This document shows positions 18,144 through 27,766 of a DNA stretch of 51,268 bases, piece after piece. Both the position numbers and the translations under genes were made by a program. The stretch comes from an uncultured Gemmatimonadota bacterium (GTDB lineage: Bacteria > Gemmatimonadota > Gemmatimonadetes > Longimicrobiales > Longimicrobiaceae): the NCBI GenBank assembly GCA_902805735.1, contig CADCTW010000130.1, positions 1 through 51,268 of the forward strand, in the 5' to 3' direction. Under the pieces are notes generated by a model. The model searched no databases. It saw only the letters and a list, made by a program, of their open reading frames with translations, and was not told the DNA's origin. Position 1 is the stretch's first letter. Every line of letters begins with the position of its first letter.

Positions 18144-19385
18144 TTATGCTTCTTTCTTCCGACGCGGCTCGGCGGAAAGGATCAGCAGCGGCGGCACGCC
18201 GTCGGTGACACACTCCGGCGTCACCACGACTTCGCGGACGTCCTGGCGCGAGGGGATGTCGAACATGATGTCGCGCATCAGGTTCTCGATCACGGCGCGG
18301 AGGCCGCGGGCGCCGGTGCCGCGCTCGATGGCCTGCTTGGCGATGGCGCGGATGGCCCCGGGGTCGAAGGTGATCCCCACGCCGTCCATCTGGAACACCT
18401 TCTGGTACTGCTTCACCAGGGCGTTCTTGGGCTCGGTGAGGATGCGCACCAGCGCGCTCTCGTCCAGGTCGTCCAGCGTCACCGACACGGGGAGGCGGCC
18501 CACCAGCTCGGGGATCAGGCCGAAGCGCAGCAGGTCCTCCGGCTCCACCTCCTCGAACGGGTTGGCCCCGCCGATCCGCTTCACGTCGTCCACCCCGCCG
18601 AAGCCGATCTGCCGCTTGCCGGTGCGGGCCTCGATGATCTTCTCCAGCCCGTCGAAGGCGCCGCCGCAGATGAAGAGGATGTGGCGCGTGTTGATCTGGA
18701 TGTACTCCTGCTGCGGGTGCTTCCTCCCGCCCTGGGGGGGCACCGATGCGGTGGTCCCTTCCAGGATCTTGAGGAGCGCCTGCTGCACCCCCTCGCCGGA
18801 GACGTCGCGCGTGATCGACGGGTTCTCGCTCTTGCGGGCGATCTTGTCGATCTCGTCGATGTAGATGATCCCCCGCTCGCACTCGGCCACGTTGAAGTCC
18901 GCGGCCTGGAGCAGGCGAACCAGGATGTTCTCCACGTCCTCGCCCACGTACCCGGCTTCGGTGAGCGTGGTGGCGTCGACGATGGTGAAGGGGACGTGGA
19001 GGACGCGGGCCAGCGTCTGCGCCAGCAGCGTCTTCCCCACCCCGGTGGAGCCCACGAGGAGGATGTTGGACTTGTCCAGCTCCACCTCGTCCATCACCCC
19101 CTGGTGGTTCACCCGCTTGTAGTGGTTGTACACCGAGACGGAAAGGGCCTTCTTCGCCCGGTCCTGCCCCACCACGTACTGGTCCAGCACCTCCTTGATC
19201 TCCAGCGGCGTGGGGACCGGGGTGGCCGCGCTGGTGGCCTCCTTGATCTCCTCTTCCGCGAGGATCTCGTTGCAGAGCGAGATGCACTCGTTGCAGATGT
19301 AGACCGAAGGCCCGGAGATGAAGCGCTTCACCGAGTCTTTGGACTTGCCGCAGAAAGAGCAGCGGAGATGCTTGTCGCTAGGCAT
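18144..19385 (-). CDS. clpX: ATP-dependent Clp protease ATP-binding subunit ClpX
   Basis: A 413-aa AAA+ unfoldase that feeds substrates to ClpP. It has the N-terminal four-Cys zinc domain (Cys9, Cys12, Cys31, Cys34), Walker A GSTGVGKT (112-119), Walker B IIYIDEID (173-180), and the ClpP-docking IGF loop (260-262 within KRQIGFGG). Sensor and Arg-finger segments follow normally ([17 protein letters not shown]). It is third in a tig-clpP-clpX operon, 87 bases after clpP with a GC hairpin in the gap. Confidence 0.98.
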   Translation of the reverse strand: MPSDKHLRCSFCGKSKDSVKRFISGPSVYICNECISLCNEILAEEEIKEATSAATPVPTPLEIKEVLDQYVVGQDRAKKALSVSVYNHYKRVNHQGVMDEVELDKSNILLVGSTGVGKTLLAQTLARVLHVPFTIVDATTLTEAGYVGEDVENILVRLLQAADFNVAECERGIIYIDEIDKIARKSENPSITRDVSGEGVQQALLKILEGTTASVPPQGGRKHPQQEYIQINTRHILFICGGAFDGLEKIIEARTGKRQIGFGGVDDVKRIGGANPFEEVEPEDLLRFGLIPELVGRLPVSVTLDDLDESALVRILTEPKNALVKQYQKVFQMDGVGITFDPGAIRAIAKQAIERGTGARGLRAVIENLMRDIMFDIPSRQDVREVVVTPECVTDGVPPLLILSAEPRRKKEA

Positions 19386-19422
19386 GGTGGCCGAAACACG
19401 GGGGTTCAGAGATACTTCCAGG

Positions 19423-19452
19423 GCCCCCGCCGCCGTTGGGCGCGGCGGGGGC
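19423..19452 (-). promoter_or_regulatory. GC-rich hairpin between clpP and clpX
   Basis: Eleven-base complementary arms GCCCCCGCCGC and GCGGCGGGGGC around an 8-base loop, within the clpP-clpX gap. No T-run follows, so it may act in mRNA stability or partial attenuation rather than full termination. Confidence 0.45.
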
Positions 19453-19472
19453 GAGACACTGCGGGCGCGGCC

Positions 19473-20108
19473 TCAGAGGCCGCCGCCCACCGCTTCCACG
19501 TGCACCGGCGGGTCGGCCACCTCGGTGGCGTGGGCGATCACGTGGTCGATCAGCCCGTACGCCAGCGCCTCTTCCGGCGACATGAAGCGGTCGCGGTCCA
19601 GGTCCTCGGCGATGCGCTCCACCGTCTGGCCCGTGTTCTCGGCGTAGATCTGGTTCATCCGCTCGCGCACGAAGAGGATCTCGCGCGCCTGGATCTCGAT
19701 GTCCGCCGCCGTCCCCTGGCTTCCGCCGGAGGGCTGGTGCAGCATGATCCGCGAATTGGGGAGGGAGTAGCGCTTCCCCTTGGTGCCCGCCGCCAGGAGG
19801 AACGAGCCCATGCTGGCCGCCAGCCCCATGCAGTACGTGTTCACGTCGCACGACATGAACTTCATCGTGTCGTAGATCGCCAGCCCCGCGTACACCGAGC
19901 CGCCCGGCGAGTTGATGTAGACGTGGATGTCCTTCTCAGGGTTGTCCGCCTGGAGGAAGAGCAACTGGGCGATGATGATGTTGGCTACGTCGTCGTTGAT
20001 CCCGCTCCCCAGGAACACGATGCGGTCCATCAGGAGGCGGGAGAAGATGTCGTAGCTCCGCTCGCCCCGGCTGGAGCGTTCGATCACGTACGGCGGATAG
20101 ATGGCCAT
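19473..20108 (-). CDS. clpP: ATP-dependent Clp protease proteolytic subunit
   Basis: A 211-aa serine protease subunit forming the tetradecameric ClpP chamber. The catalytic triad is Ser99 ([14 protein letters not shown]), His124 (IMLHQPSGG) and Asp173 (DLDRDRFMS); INSPGGSV marks the oxyanion strand. Family length is about 200 aa. The chosen ATG ([13 protein letters not shown]) gives the usual N-terminus with YPPYVIERS. It lies between tig and clpX. Confidence 0.98.
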   Translation of the reverse strand: MAIYPPYVIERSSRGERSYDIFSRLLMDRIVFLGSGINDDVANIIIAQLLFLQADNPEKDIHVYINSPGGSVYAGLAIYDTMKFMSCDVNTYCMGLAASMGSFLLAAGTKGKRYSLPNSRIMLHQPSGGSQGTAADIEIQAREILFVRERMNQIYAENTGQTVERIAEDLDRDRFMSPEEALAYGLIDHVIAHATEVADPPVHVEAVGGGL

Positions 20109-20144
20109 GGCCCTTGCGCTGGTGGAGTACGGAGGGTGAACTGG

Positions 20145-20168
20145 GGGGCCGCCCCGGTGGGCGGCCCC
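20145..20168 (-). promoter_or_regulatory. GC-rich hairpin between tig and clpP
   Basis: Ten-base arms GGGGCCGCCC and GGGCGGCCCC with a 4-base CGGT loop in the 76-base tig-clpP gap. No T-run. It parallels the hairpin in the clpP-clpX gap. Confidence 0.45.
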
Positions 20169-20185
20169 TGCGTGCGCCCGCCGCT

Positions 20186-21484
20186 TCAGGCGACGGTGTT
20201 CTGCGAGCGGAGGTACTCGAACACCTTGTCCTCGGTGATCTCGCTCTCCAGCGCCTGGATCTGGCCGCCCTTCTCCAGCTGGATCCACGCGTCGCTGGGG
20301 GAGATGCCGTGTTCCTCGGCGAGCTTCTCCACCCGGGCGTCCACCTCGTCGGCCGTGGCGCGAAGGCCCTCCCGGTCCGCCAGGTGCTCCACCACCAGCA
20401 TCCGCTTCAGCGCGGCCTCGGCCTGCGGGCGCAGCATCTGCCGCACCTGCGAGAAGCGTTCCTCCTGTTCCGGCGTGCGCGGCTGGGCGGCGCGCCCTTC
20501 CTGCTGTGCTTCACCGGTCATGAACCCCAGGTACCGGTCGATCATCGACGGCGGCACTTCGAAGGGGTTGGCCTCGATCACCTGCTGCACCAGCCCCGCG
20601 CGCACCTCGGCCTCCGCGCGATTCTCGTTCTCCTTCTGCAGGTCCGCGCGGACGCGCTCGCGCAGGGCGTCCATCGTCTCGAACTCGCCCAGCGACTGCG
20701 CGAACGCGTCGTCCAGGGCGGGGAGGTCGCGGCGGCTCAGCTCGGTGAGCCGGATGCGCAGGCGCTGCTCCTTCCCCCGCAGCTCCTCGTCCGGGAAGTC
20801 GTCCGGGTAGCGCACGGTGAACTCGCCCTCGGCGCCGGGCGCCAGGGTGCGGATGGCCTCTTCGATGTCGGGGATGGCCTGCCCCTCGCCCAGGGTGAAG
20901 CGGAAGGGGCGCGCGCCGGCCTCCTCGCTCCCCTCTTCGGCGTCGAGGTCGGTGAGCTCCACCGTGACCTCGTCGTTGTAGTCCGCCACGCCCTCTTCCA
21001 GCACCCGCACCGTCCCCCGCTCGCTGCGGATGCGCTCGAGCACGCTCTCCACGTCCTCGTCGCCCACGTCGGCGGCGGGGCGCTGCACGGTGAAGCCGCC
21101 GGTGCTGGCGATCTCCACCCTGGGATGCACCTCGAAGTGCACCTCGAAGGTGAGGTCCTGCCCCGGGTGGTAGTGGACGTTCTCCACCACGCCCTGGGTG
21201 ATGGGCTGGAAGTCGCCCGTCTCCAGGACTTCCTTGTAGCTCTCCTGTATCACCCGGTCCACCGTCTCCTGCTCGATGGCGGGGCCGAACTGCTTTTCCA
21301 CCAGCGAGTGGGGGATGTTGCCCTTGCGGAAGCCCGGGAGCCGCACGTTGCGGGTGATCTGCGAAGCCACGCTCTGGCGGGTGCGCTTCACCCGCTCCTG
21401 CGGCACGGTCACCGCGAGGCGGCGGCTCCAGGAAGCGGGCTCCTGGACGTCGATGCGAAGGTCAGAAGTATGTTGTGCGGCCAT
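20186..21484 (-). CDS. tig: Trigger factor
   Basis: A 432-aa ribosome-associated chaperone and peptidyl-prolyl isomerase. The N-terminal ribosome-binding domain includes the family signature in [12 protein letters not shown] (about residues 47-58), where GFRxGxxP is the ribosome contact. A central FKBP-like domain (about 150-245, with [13 protein letters not shown] and [16 protein letters not shown]) and a long helical C-terminal domain follow. I chose the ATG of MAAQHTSD over an upstream TTG. First gene of tig-clpP-clpX. Confidence 0.97.
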   Translation of the reverse strand: MAAQHTSDLRIDVQEPASWSRRLAVTVPQERVKRTRQSVASQITRNVRLPGFRKGNIPHSLVEKQFGPAIEQETVDRVIQESYKEVLETGDFQPITQGVVENVHYHPGQDLTFEVHFEVHPRVEIASTGGFTVQRPAADVGDEDVESVLERIRSERGTVRVLEEGVADYNDEVTVELTDLDAEEGSEEAGARPFRFTLGEGQAIPDIEEAIRTLAPGAEGEFTVRYPDDFPDEELRGKEQRLRIRLTELSRRDLPALDDAFAQSLGEFETMDALRERVRADLQKENENRAEAEVRAGLVQQVIEANPFEVPPSMIDRYLGFMTGEAQQEGRAAQPRTPEQEERFSQVRQMLRPQAEAALKRMLVVEHLADREGLRATADEVDARVEKLAEEHGISPSDAWIQLEKGGQIQALESEITEDKVFEYLRSQNTVA

Positions 21485-21619
21485 TCCGCGCTCTCTATCC
21501 GGCAAACGGGTTGAATTCGGCGACGAAGCGGGAGGCCCATCGGCTCGCCCGGCCCTGCCACTCGCCAGTGGCAGCGCTTGTGGACCACTAAAACGCTATG
21601 CGGGGCCTCCACCCGGCCC

Positions 21620-22354
21620 CTAATGCCCGCGTGGGCACTCGAACTCCATGCACTGCTGCCCCGGCTCCACCGGCTGGCGGGCCGTCCACCTGCGCAGCGT
21701 ACCGATCTCCAGCACTCGCGCCACTCCCCGCGGGGCGGCGCTGTGTCCCAGCAATTTCCGGCGATGCGCGCGGAGGGACTCGAACCCACATGCCCGAAGG
21801 CGCCACGTCCTAAGCGTGGTGCGGCTACCAATTACGCCACGCGCGCGGATAAGGGCCCCAAGATAACCCGCCTCAGCCGCACGCTCAACCTTTCGGGTAC
21901 GCGCGGCGGTCGCAAGCGCGCGTCCCGCGAAGTTGGGAGTGAGCGCATGGCAGTTGGGACAGTTCAGCTCCAGATTGCCGAAGGTGTGGTTGGTGCGGTC
22001 CCCGTCCCCGTGGTGAAGCTCGAGCGGAATGGGCACACCCCGCCAGCGCGTGCGGGCGCACCCGGCGCACCGCGGCTCCAGCATCCCGGCGCCGAGGAGC
22101 TTCAGCTTCAGCGGGTGCGACTTGATAAGGGAGCCCCGCACCAGGTACGCTTCCACCGGCTTCCTCTGCGCCGGGACCGCGAACCCCTTTCCACCCCGGT
22201 TCCCCGCGTAGAGGATCCCCATCCTGCGCAGCGCCGTCTCCAGCGTGGCGGGCTTGCAACACAGACGCGCGCAGATGAACGCCTTGGAGCGTCCCTCCGC
22301 GATCCACCTTTCGATCTCGCCCCGGCGCTCCGGGATGTCGGTTCGGCGAGCCAC
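21620..22354 (-). CDS. HNH endonuclease whose frame runs through tRNA-Leu
   Basis: The N-terminal part (VARRTDIPERRGEIERWIAE, residues 1-20) precedes a short DNA-binding-like region, then an HNH domain with CAGC (about 92-95), LELHHGDGDRTNHTFGN and LNCPNCHALTP, giving paired zinc-binding Cys and catalytic His residues. Normal HNH proteins of this type end soon after the second Cys pair, but here no stop occurs until 21620, so the frame reads through the whole tRNA-Leu gene, giving the tRNA-derived peptide RACGFESLRAHR. Whether the tail is translated is unknown. The GTG at 22354 is the best start by similarity, though it lacks a clear Shine-Dalgarno sequence. Confidence 0.75.
   Translation of the reverse strand: MARRTDIPERRGEIERWIAEGRSKAFICARLCCKPATLETALRRMGILYAGNRGGKGFAVPAQRKPVEAYLVRGSLIKSHPLKLKLLGAGMLEPRCAGCARTRWRGVPIPLELHHGDGDRTNHTFGNLELNCPNCHALTPNFAGRALATAARTRKVERAAEAGYLGALIRARGVIGSRTTLRTWRLRACGFESLRAHRRKLLGHSAAPRGVARVLEIGTLRRWTARQPVEPGQQCMEFECPRGH
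21765..21846 (-). tRNA. tRNA-Leu (anticodon TAG)
   Basis: Read on the minus strand, a 7-bp acceptor stem GCGCGCG/CGCGCGC, D-arm with AATTGGTAG, anticodon stem CCACG/CGTGG enclosing CTTAGGA (anticodon TAG), a short variable arm GCC-TTCG-GGC, and T-loop TTCGAGT. The variable arm identifies a class II tRNA. One T-stem pair looks mismatched. The 3' CCA is not encoded. It lies inside the frame of the HNH gene. Confidence 0.9.
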
Positions 22355-22491
22355 GCAAGCAGTCTGAGTGGGTGAGGAGGCCTGAGACCACACTCTACCG
22401 GCACCCCATTTACCCCGCCAAGCCCTCGCACTCAGTTGATTCGTCAGGTGGCCGCAAGCACGTGGCGCAAAGGACCCGATGGACAACGACA

Positions 22492-22546
22492 AGACACAGA
22501 GGCACAGAGAAGGACTTCATCTCTGTGCCTCTGTGTCTCTGTGTGA
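22492..22546 (+). repeat. TCACACAGAG palindrome, two-arm copy with short left arm
   Basis: Left arm begins at AGACACAG (the first bases are missing), loop AGGACTTCAT, complete right arm 22521-22546. It ends 12 bases from the DegP-type gene stop on the minus strand. Confidence 0.88.
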
Positions 22547-22558
22547 GGCTTTCTTCTT

Positions 22559-24100
22559 TTACTCGGCCAGCCGCACGTTCTCGATCCCCTGGCTGCCGCC
22601 GTTGAACTCCAGGACGAGGGAGACCACCTGGCCCGCCCGCTTGCGCTCCACCAGGCGGCGGAAGGCGGCCACGTCGTTCACCGGCTCGCCGTCCACGGTC
22701 ACGATGCGCACGCCGCGGCCGATCCCCTGGCGGCCCGCGGGGCCGAAGCGGTCCGCCTCGGCCACGATGACGCCCTGCGTGGAGCGGAGGCCGTACTGCT
22801 TGGCCAGCACCGGGGTCAGCGGCTCCACGGTGATCCCCAGGCGGCGGCGCGCCAGGTCGTTGCGCAGCGCCGGGTTCGCCGGTGCGGCTTCCTCGCGCTG
22901 GGCGCGGGGCTCGGCGTCGGCCGGTGCCTCGGCCAGGCGCACGCGCACCTGGCGGCGCTGGCCTGCGCGGATCACGTCCAGCGTCACCGTCTCGCCCGGG
23001 CGGCGGGTGGCCACCATGCGCTGGAGCTGCCCGGTGCGCTCCACCGGCGTGCCGTCCACCCCCACGATCACGTCGCCCTGCCGGATGCCGGCCTCGCGGG
23101 CGGCGCTGGGAGTGCCCTGCGCGAAGTCGTTCACCACCACCCCGGCGATGCGGGGGAGGCGGAAGACCTCGGCGTCTTCGGGGCGCACGTCCTTAAGGGT
23201 GATCCCCAGCACGGGGCGGCGCACCTTGCCGTACCGCACCAGGTCGTCCGCGATCTTGCGCGCCAGGTCGATGGGCACCGCGAAGCCGTACCCCGCGTAG
23301 AACCCCGTGGGCGACGCGATGGCCGAGTTCACCCCCACCACCTCGCCGCGCAGGTTCACCAGCGGCCCGCCGGAGTTGCCGGGGTTGATGGGCGCGTCCG
23401 TCTGGATGAAGTCCTCGATGGCCCAGCGCCCGCCGGTTCCCCCCTCGCCCAGCACGCGGATGGGGCGCCCCTTGGCGCTGATGATCCCGGAGGTCACCGT
23501 GGTCCCCAGGTCCAGCGGGTTGCCGATGGCCACCACCCACTCGCCGATGCGCGTGCCGTCGCTGGTCCCCAGCCGCACGGAGGGGAAGTTGCTCCCCTCC
23601 ACCTTGATCACCGCCACGTCGGTGTTGGGGTCGCGCCCCACCAGCCGCGCGGCGAGCTGGCGGTTGTCGCTGAGCACCACCGTGATCTTGGTGGTCCCCT
23701 CGATCACGTGGTTGTTGGTGACGATGTACCCGTCCGGCGAGATGATGAAGCCGGACCCGCTGGCCTGCTGCGGCCCCCGCCCCCCGCCCCCGCGCTCCGG
23801 GATGTCGAAGGGGAGCATCTCCCGCAGCTCCTCCGGGATGTTTTCCCGCGACATGGCGCGGCGCCCCGTGCGCTCCGTCTCGATGGCCACCACGGCGGGC
23901 GTCACCGACTCTGCGATGGTGATGAACGCCTGGCTCAGCTCGGCCACCGGCCGCACCTCCTGCCGCGACGGCGTCCCCGTCGTCTGCAGGAACGAAGTAG
24001 CCTGCGTGCCGGGGGTGAACTGGAGTCCGGAGGCCAGCAGGACTCCGCCGACGAAGGCGCCGGCGGTGAGGCCCGCCACGTGGGGCTTGGAGAGGGGCAT
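22559..24100 (-). CDS. Periplasmic DegP/HtrA-type serine protease
   Basis: A 513-aa exported trypsin-like protease with chaperone-type PDZ domains. An N-terminal signal or anchor helix (8-25) precedes the protease domain, whose triad is His131 (TNNHVIEG), Asp161 (DPNTDVAVIKV) and Ser243 (NPGNSGGPL). PDZ1 spans about 295-375 and PDZ2 about 410-505. The start is set at the ATG of MPLSKPHVAG; an upstream TTG would add 13 residues. Expected to degrade misfolded envelope proteins. It sits beside dnaK, separated by a palindrome. Confidence 0.94.
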   Translation of the reverse strand: MPLSKPHVAGLTAGAFVGGVLLASGLQFTPGTQATSFLQTTGTPSRQEVRPVAELSQAFITIAESVTPAVVAIETERTGRRAMSRENIPEELREMLPFDIPERGGGGRGPQQASGSGFIISPDGYIVTNNHVIEGTTKITVVLSDNRQLAARLVGRDPNTDVAVIKVEGSNFPSVRLGTSDGTRIGEWVVAIGNPLDLGTTVTSGIISAKGRPIRVLGEGGTGGRWAIEDFIQTDAPINPGNSGGPLVNLRGEVVGVNSAIASPTGFYAGYGFAVPIDLARKIADDLVRYGKVRRPVLGITLKDVRPEDAEVFRLPRIAGVVVNDFAQGTPSAAREAGIRQGDVIVGVDGTPVERTGQLQRMVATRRPGETVTLDVIRAGQRRQVRVRLAEAPADAEPRAQREEAAPANPALRNDLARRRLGITVEPLTPVLAKQYGLRSTQGVIVAEADRFGPAGRQGIGRGVRIVTVDGEPVNDVAAFRRLVERKRAGQVVSLVLEFNGGSQGIENVRLAE

Positions 24101-24178
24101 GGTCACGCTCGAGCGAAGGGGGGTGCGAGTGCTCCCCAAGGGATAACCCGCGGTGCCCGCCGGGTTCCAGAACAGGTG

Positions 24179-24241
24179 TCACACAGAGACACAGAGGCAC
24201 AGAGATGAAGTTCTTCTCTGTGCCTCTGTGTCTCTGTGTGA
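24179..24241 (+). repeat. TCACACAGAG palindrome, perfect two-arm copy
   Basis: Arms 24179-24204 and 24216-24241 are exact reverse complements; the loop contains GAAGTT. It lies 9 bases after the dnaK stop on the minus strand; read in the opposite direction it is followed by GCTTTTACTTCTT. Confidence 0.92.
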
Positions 24242-24250
24242 GCCCGGCTT

Positions 24251-26206
24251 TTACTTCTTGTCGTCCTCCACGATCTCGTAATCGGCCTCGATCACGTCGT
24301 CGTTGGCGGCCGTGGCGCGGGCGGTGGCGTCGTCGTCGAAGCCCGCCCCGCCGGTGGCGCCGCCGGAGAAGCCGGCGTCCGCGCCCACGTCCGCGGTGGC
24401 CTGCTGGGCCGCGTAGATGGAGGCGCCGGCCGCCGCAAAGGCACCCTGCAGCGCCTCGGTGGCGCCGCGCACCTCGCCCAGGTCGTCCTGCTTCAGCGCC
24501 TTGCGGGCGCGCTCCAGGGCGTCGTTGAGCGCCGTCTTGGCGGACTCTTCCAGCTTGTCCTGCCACTCCTGCGAGTCCTTCTCCACGCGGTACACCATGG
24601 AGTCCAGCTGGTTGCGGGCCTCCACCGCCTCGCGGCGCTGCTTGTCCTCGCTGGCGTGGCTCTCCGCGTCCTTGACCATCCGCTCGATCTCCGCCTCGCT
24701 CATCCCGCTGCTGGCCTCGATGCGGATCTTCTGCTCCTTGCCGGTGGCCCGGTCCTTGGCCGACACGTGCAGGATGCCGTTGGCGTCGATGTCGAAGGTG
24801 ACCTCCACCTGCGGCATGCCGCGCGGTGCCGGCGGAATCCCCGTGAGCTGGAATTTGCCGATGGTCTTGTTGTACATCGCCATCTCGCGCTCACCCTGCA
24901 GCACGTGGATCTCCACCGTGGTCTGGCTGTCCTCGGCCGTCGAGAACGTCTCCGACTTCTTGGTGGGGATGGTCGTGTTGCGCTCGATCAGCTTGGTGAA
25001 CACGCCACCCAGCGTCTCGATCCCCAGCGACAGCGGGATCACGTCCAGCAGCAGCACGTCCTTGACCTCGCCGGCCAGCACGCCGCCCTGGATGGCGGCG
25101 CCCACGGCCACCACCTCGTCCGGGTTCACGCCGCGGTGCGGGTCCTTGCCGAAGAAGCTCTTGACCACTTCCTGGATCTTGGGGATGCGGGTGGAGCCGC
25201 CCACCAGGATCACCTCGTCGATCTCGCCCGGCTTCAGCCCGGCGTCCTTGAGCGCCTTCTCCATCGGCCCGATGGTGCGCTGCACCAGGTCGTCCACCAG
25301 CGACTCGAACTTGGCGCGGCTCAGCGTCACGTTGAGGTGCTTGGGGCCTTCCTGCGTCGCGGTGATGAAGGGAAGGTTGATGTCCGTCGACATGGTGGTC
25401 GACAGCTCCATCTTGGCCTTTTCCGCGGCTTCCTTGAGGCGCTGCAGCGCCATGGGGTCCTTGGAAAGGTCGATCCCCTGGTCCTTGCGGAACTCTTCCA
25501 CCAGCCAGTCGATCACGCGCTGGTCGAAGTCGTCGCCGCCCAGGTGGGTGTCGCCGTTGGTGGCCTTCACCTCGAAGACGCCCTCGCCCAGCTCCAGCAC
25601 CGAGATGTCGTAGGTGCCGCCGCCCAGGTCGTACACGGCGATCTTCTCGTCCTTCTTCTTGTCCAGCCCGTACGCCAGGGCGGCGGCGGTGGGCTCGTTG
25701 ATGATGCGCAGCACTTCCAGCCCCGCCACCTTGCCGGCGTCCTTGGTGGCCTGCCGCTGCGCGTCGTTGAAGTACGCGGGAACGGTGATCACGGCCTGCG
25801 TCACCTGCTGGCCGAGGTAGTCCTCCGCGGTCTGCTTCATCTTCTGGAGGATCATCGCCGAGATCTCGGGCGGCGTGTAGGTCTTCCCCGTGTTGGGGAT
25901 CTCGACCTGCGCCATCCCGTTGGCCCCGGAGCTGACCTTGTACGGCACCTTCTTCTGCTCCTCGCTCACCTCGCCGGCCTTGCGGCCCACGAAGCGCTTG
26001 ATGGAGAAGACGGTGTTGGTGGGGTTGGTGATCGCCTGGCGACGGGCAACCTGGCCCACCAGGCGCTCCCCGTCCTTGGTGAACGCGACCACCGACGGGG
26101 TGGTGCGCCCGCCTTCGGCGTTGGGAATGACCACCGGGTCGCCGCCTTCCATCACGGCGACGACGGAGTTGGTGGTCCCAAGATCGATCCCGATGACCTT
26201 CGCCAT
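24251..26206 (-). CDS. dnaK: Molecular chaperone DnaK (Hsp70)
   Basis: A 651-aa Hsp70. The ATPase domain opens with [19 protein letters not shown] and contains [19 protein letters not shown] and [13 protein letters not shown]. The substrate domain has [14 protein letters not shown] and [19 protein letters not shown], and the acidic C-terminus ends in YEIVEDDKK. Start supported by AGGAGA upstream of the ATG. grpE and dnaJ are not adjacent, and no CIRCE element is visible in the 215-base upstream gap, which holds no gene. Confidence 0.98.
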   Translation of the reverse strand: MAKVIGIDLGTTNSVVAVMEGGDPVVIPNAEGGRTTPSVVAFTKDGERLVGQVARRQAITNPTNTVFSIKRFVGRKAGEVSEEQKKVPYKVSSGANGMAQVEIPNTGKTYTPPEISAMILQKMKQTAEDYLGQQVTQAVITVPAYFNDAQRQATKDAGKVAGLEVLRIINEPTAAALAYGLDKKKDEKIAVYDLGGGTYDISVLELGEGVFEVKATNGDTHLGGDDFDQRVIDWLVEEFRKDQGIDLSKDPMALQRLKEAAEKAKMELSTTMSTDINLPFITATQEGPKHLNVTLSRAKFESLVDDLVQRTIGPMEKALKDAGLKPGEIDEVILVGGSTRIPKIQEVVKSFFGKDPHRGVNPDEVVAVGAAIQGGVLAGEVKDVLLLDVIPLSLGIETLGGVFTKLIERNTTIPTKKSETFSTAEDSQTTVEIHVLQGEREMAMYNKTIGKFQLTGIPPAPRGMPQVEVTFDIDANGILHVSAKDRATGKEQKIRIEASSGMSEAEIERMVKDAESHASEDKQRREAVEARNQLDSMVYRVEKDSQEWQDKLEESAKTALNDALERARKALKQDDLGEVRGATEALQGAFAAAGASIYAAQQATADVGADAGFSGGATGGAGFDDDATARATAANDDVIEADYEIVEDDKK

Positions 26207-26421
26207 GGGCTCTCCTGACAGTAGTTGGTGTTTGATTGAAGCCGGCGCCCCGCCCGGAGTGCGGCGCACTGCGGAGCGCGGAGTTGCCCCTGGGAAAGGC
26301 AACGCCCGTGCCGCGCAAAAGGGTGGTTTTCCTGTGTTTTTGGCAGAGATCGCGGGCTGCTCGGCCATTGTGGCGCACCGTGTGGAGTGCGGTCGGGGGC
26401 GGGCTGATGTATCTTCGTGGG

Positions 26422-26928
26422 ATGATCAGACCCAGGGTGTACGTCGAGACCACCATTCCCAGTGCGTACTTCGAGATGCGCACTGCCGCCACCGTGGTCG
26501 CGCGGAGGGAATGGACGCGGCAGTGGTGGGGCATTGCCGCGGCACGCTACGAGCTGTTCACGAGTCCGGCAGTCATCGCCGAATTGATAGCGGGACGTTC
26601 GGAGCGCGCGACTGAGCGCGTAGCGCTTGTGCATCCTCTGCCGCTCCTGGTGATCGACAGCCCGGTGTTGGAGATCGTCCAGGCGTACATACGCCACAAG
26701 CTGATGCCGGCGGATCCCGGGGGCGACGCGCTTCATCTCGCGCTGGCGTCTTACTACAAGTGCGACTTCCTGGTCACCTGGAATTGCCAGCACCTGGCCA
26801 ACGCGAACAAGTTTGGCCATATCCGGCGGATCAACACTCTGCTGGGATTGTACGTTCCGTCGCTGGTCACCCCACTCGAACTGCTAGGAGCAGCCGATGA
26901 GCAACCCGGAAGCGACGACCGACTCTGA
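26422..26928 (+). CDS. PIN-domain toxin, VapC type
   Basis: A 168-aa PIN-domain protein, expected to be a metal-dependent RNase. Likely acidic site residues are Glu9 (VYVETTIPS), Glu54 (AELIAG), Asp102 ([11 protein letters not shown]) and Asp115 (KCDFLVTWN). The first acidic residue is Glu rather than the commoner Asp. The C-terminal [15 protein letters not shown] and LVTPLELL are typical of one VapC subgroup. Its 3' end overlaps the following small gene by 32 bases, so toxin comes first, the reverse of classic vapBC order. Start could be 15 bases earlier. Confidence 0.87.
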   Translation: MIRPRVYVETTIPSAYFEMRTAATVVARREWTRQWWGIAAARYELFTSPAVIAELIAGRSERATERVALVHPLPLLVIDSPVLEIVQAYIRHKLMPADPGGDALHLALASYYKCDFLVTWNCQHLANANKFGHIRRINTLLGLYVPSLVTPLELLGAADEQPGSDDRL

Positions 26929-27085
26929 CCCGATCGTGGACGAGGTGCGCCAGATCCGCCGCGAGATGTCAGCGCGTTTCGGGCACGATCCCGTGCGTCT
27001 GATCGAATACCTCATGGAATTCCAGGAGCAGTATCGCGATCGGCTCGTGAGTCCGCCGAGCGTACGGGGCAAGTCTGCCGCGTGA
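26897..27085 (+). CDS. Putative antitoxin for the PIN toxin
   Basis: A 62-aa acidic/helical protein with [20 protein letters not shown] (residues 11-30), a motif common in small partner proteins next to PIN toxins. It overlaps the toxin gene by 32 bases, implying coupled translation and a balanced ratio. No DNA-binding fold is obvious, so autoregulation is uncertain. A two-arm palindrome starts 10 bases after its stop. Confidence 0.75.
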   Translation: MSNPEATTDSDPIVDEVRQIRREMSARFGHDPVRLIEYLMEFQEQYRDRLVSPPSVRGKSAA

Positions 27086-27714
27086 AAAAGATTCCTCACA
27101 CAGAGACACAGAGACACAGAGGAAGGGGGCTTTTCTCTGTGCCTCTGTGTCTCTGTGTGATCAATGGCTGTACCCCGCCGCCGCGGGAGGCCCCGCCGGA
27201 GCCGCCCAGGGTGGTGGAGTTCGCGCCGGATGCGGGGGACGAGGCGGTGCCGGGGGAGCTGCGGGGGGTGTGCCAGGGGGAGCGGGCGGGGGCGGCGCCC
27301 ACGGGGCTGTACGCGCTGCGCGAGTACCGGTGGACGCGGCCGCAGCCGGCGCTGGCGTGGAGCGGGTATGCGCGGGGGGGCACCCGGTTTCAGGTGCCGC
27401 TCAGGTGCGTGGCGCGCACGGCGGAGCAGTGGGCGGCGCTGCGGGCGTACGCGGGGCTGCCGGAGCGCGCGGTGCGGCCGGTGGACTTCGGGACGCGCCT
27501 GGTGCTGCTGGCGACGAAAGGCGCGCTGCCGGGCGGGTACGTTTCCATCGACTCGGTCTATTTCCGCGGGGACACGGTGGCCGCGGTGATCCTGCAGAGC
27601 CGCACCAGCCGGCCGGAGCCGGGAGGGGTGACCAGCACCGTGCCGCTCTCCATCGTGCAGGTGCCGCGAACGGAGGGGCCGGTGCGGTTCGTGGAGCGCG
27701 AGCGGGTACGTTGA
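27082..27714 (+). CDS. Putative lipoprotein with repeat-encoded signal peptide
   Basis: A 210-aa frame. The GTG start overlaps the antitoxin stop (GTGA) and gives MKKIP, then 21 residues encoded by the palindromic repeat, then INGCTPPP. The result looks like a lipoprotein signal: basic n-region, hydrophobic [11 protein letters not shown], and Cys30 in a lipobox-like INGC. The mature part is Pro/Glu-rich then globular (RWTRPQPALAWSGYARGG, GTRLVLLATKGALPGGYVSI) with no recognised family. A shorter start downstream of the repeat would lack a signal peptide. Confidence 0.65.
   Translation: MKKIPHTETQRHRGRGLFSVPLCLCVINGCTPPPREAPPEPPRVVEFAPDAGDEAVPGELRGVCQGERAGAAPTGLYALREYRWTRPQPALAWSGYARGGTRFQVPLRCVARTAEQWAALRAYAGLPERAVRPVDFGTRLVLLATKGALPGGYVSIDSVYFRGDTVAAVILQSRTSRPEPGGVTSTVPLSIVQVPRTEGPVRFVERERVR
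27096..27160 (+). repeat. TCACACAGAG palindrome, two-arm copy inside the lipoprotein 5' end
   Basis: Left arm has AGACACAG in place of the usual GGCACAG, giving imperfect pairing; right arm 27135-27160 is canonical. It starts 10 bases after the antitoxin stop. Confidence 0.88.
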
Positions 27715-27766
27715 CGCGGCGCGGCGTCCCGCCCAAGTTGCCCGCCTACCTTTTTCCGGAGAATCG

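Noticed and set aside
21620..21660. Second tRNA, because GGAGTTCGAGTGCCC looks like a T-arm on the minus strand
   Set aside because: No matching acceptor or anticodon stems could be found around it.
26207..26421. CIRCE heat-shock operator upstream of dnaK
   Set aside because: No TTAGCACTC-N9-GAGTGCTAA pair is visible in the gap.
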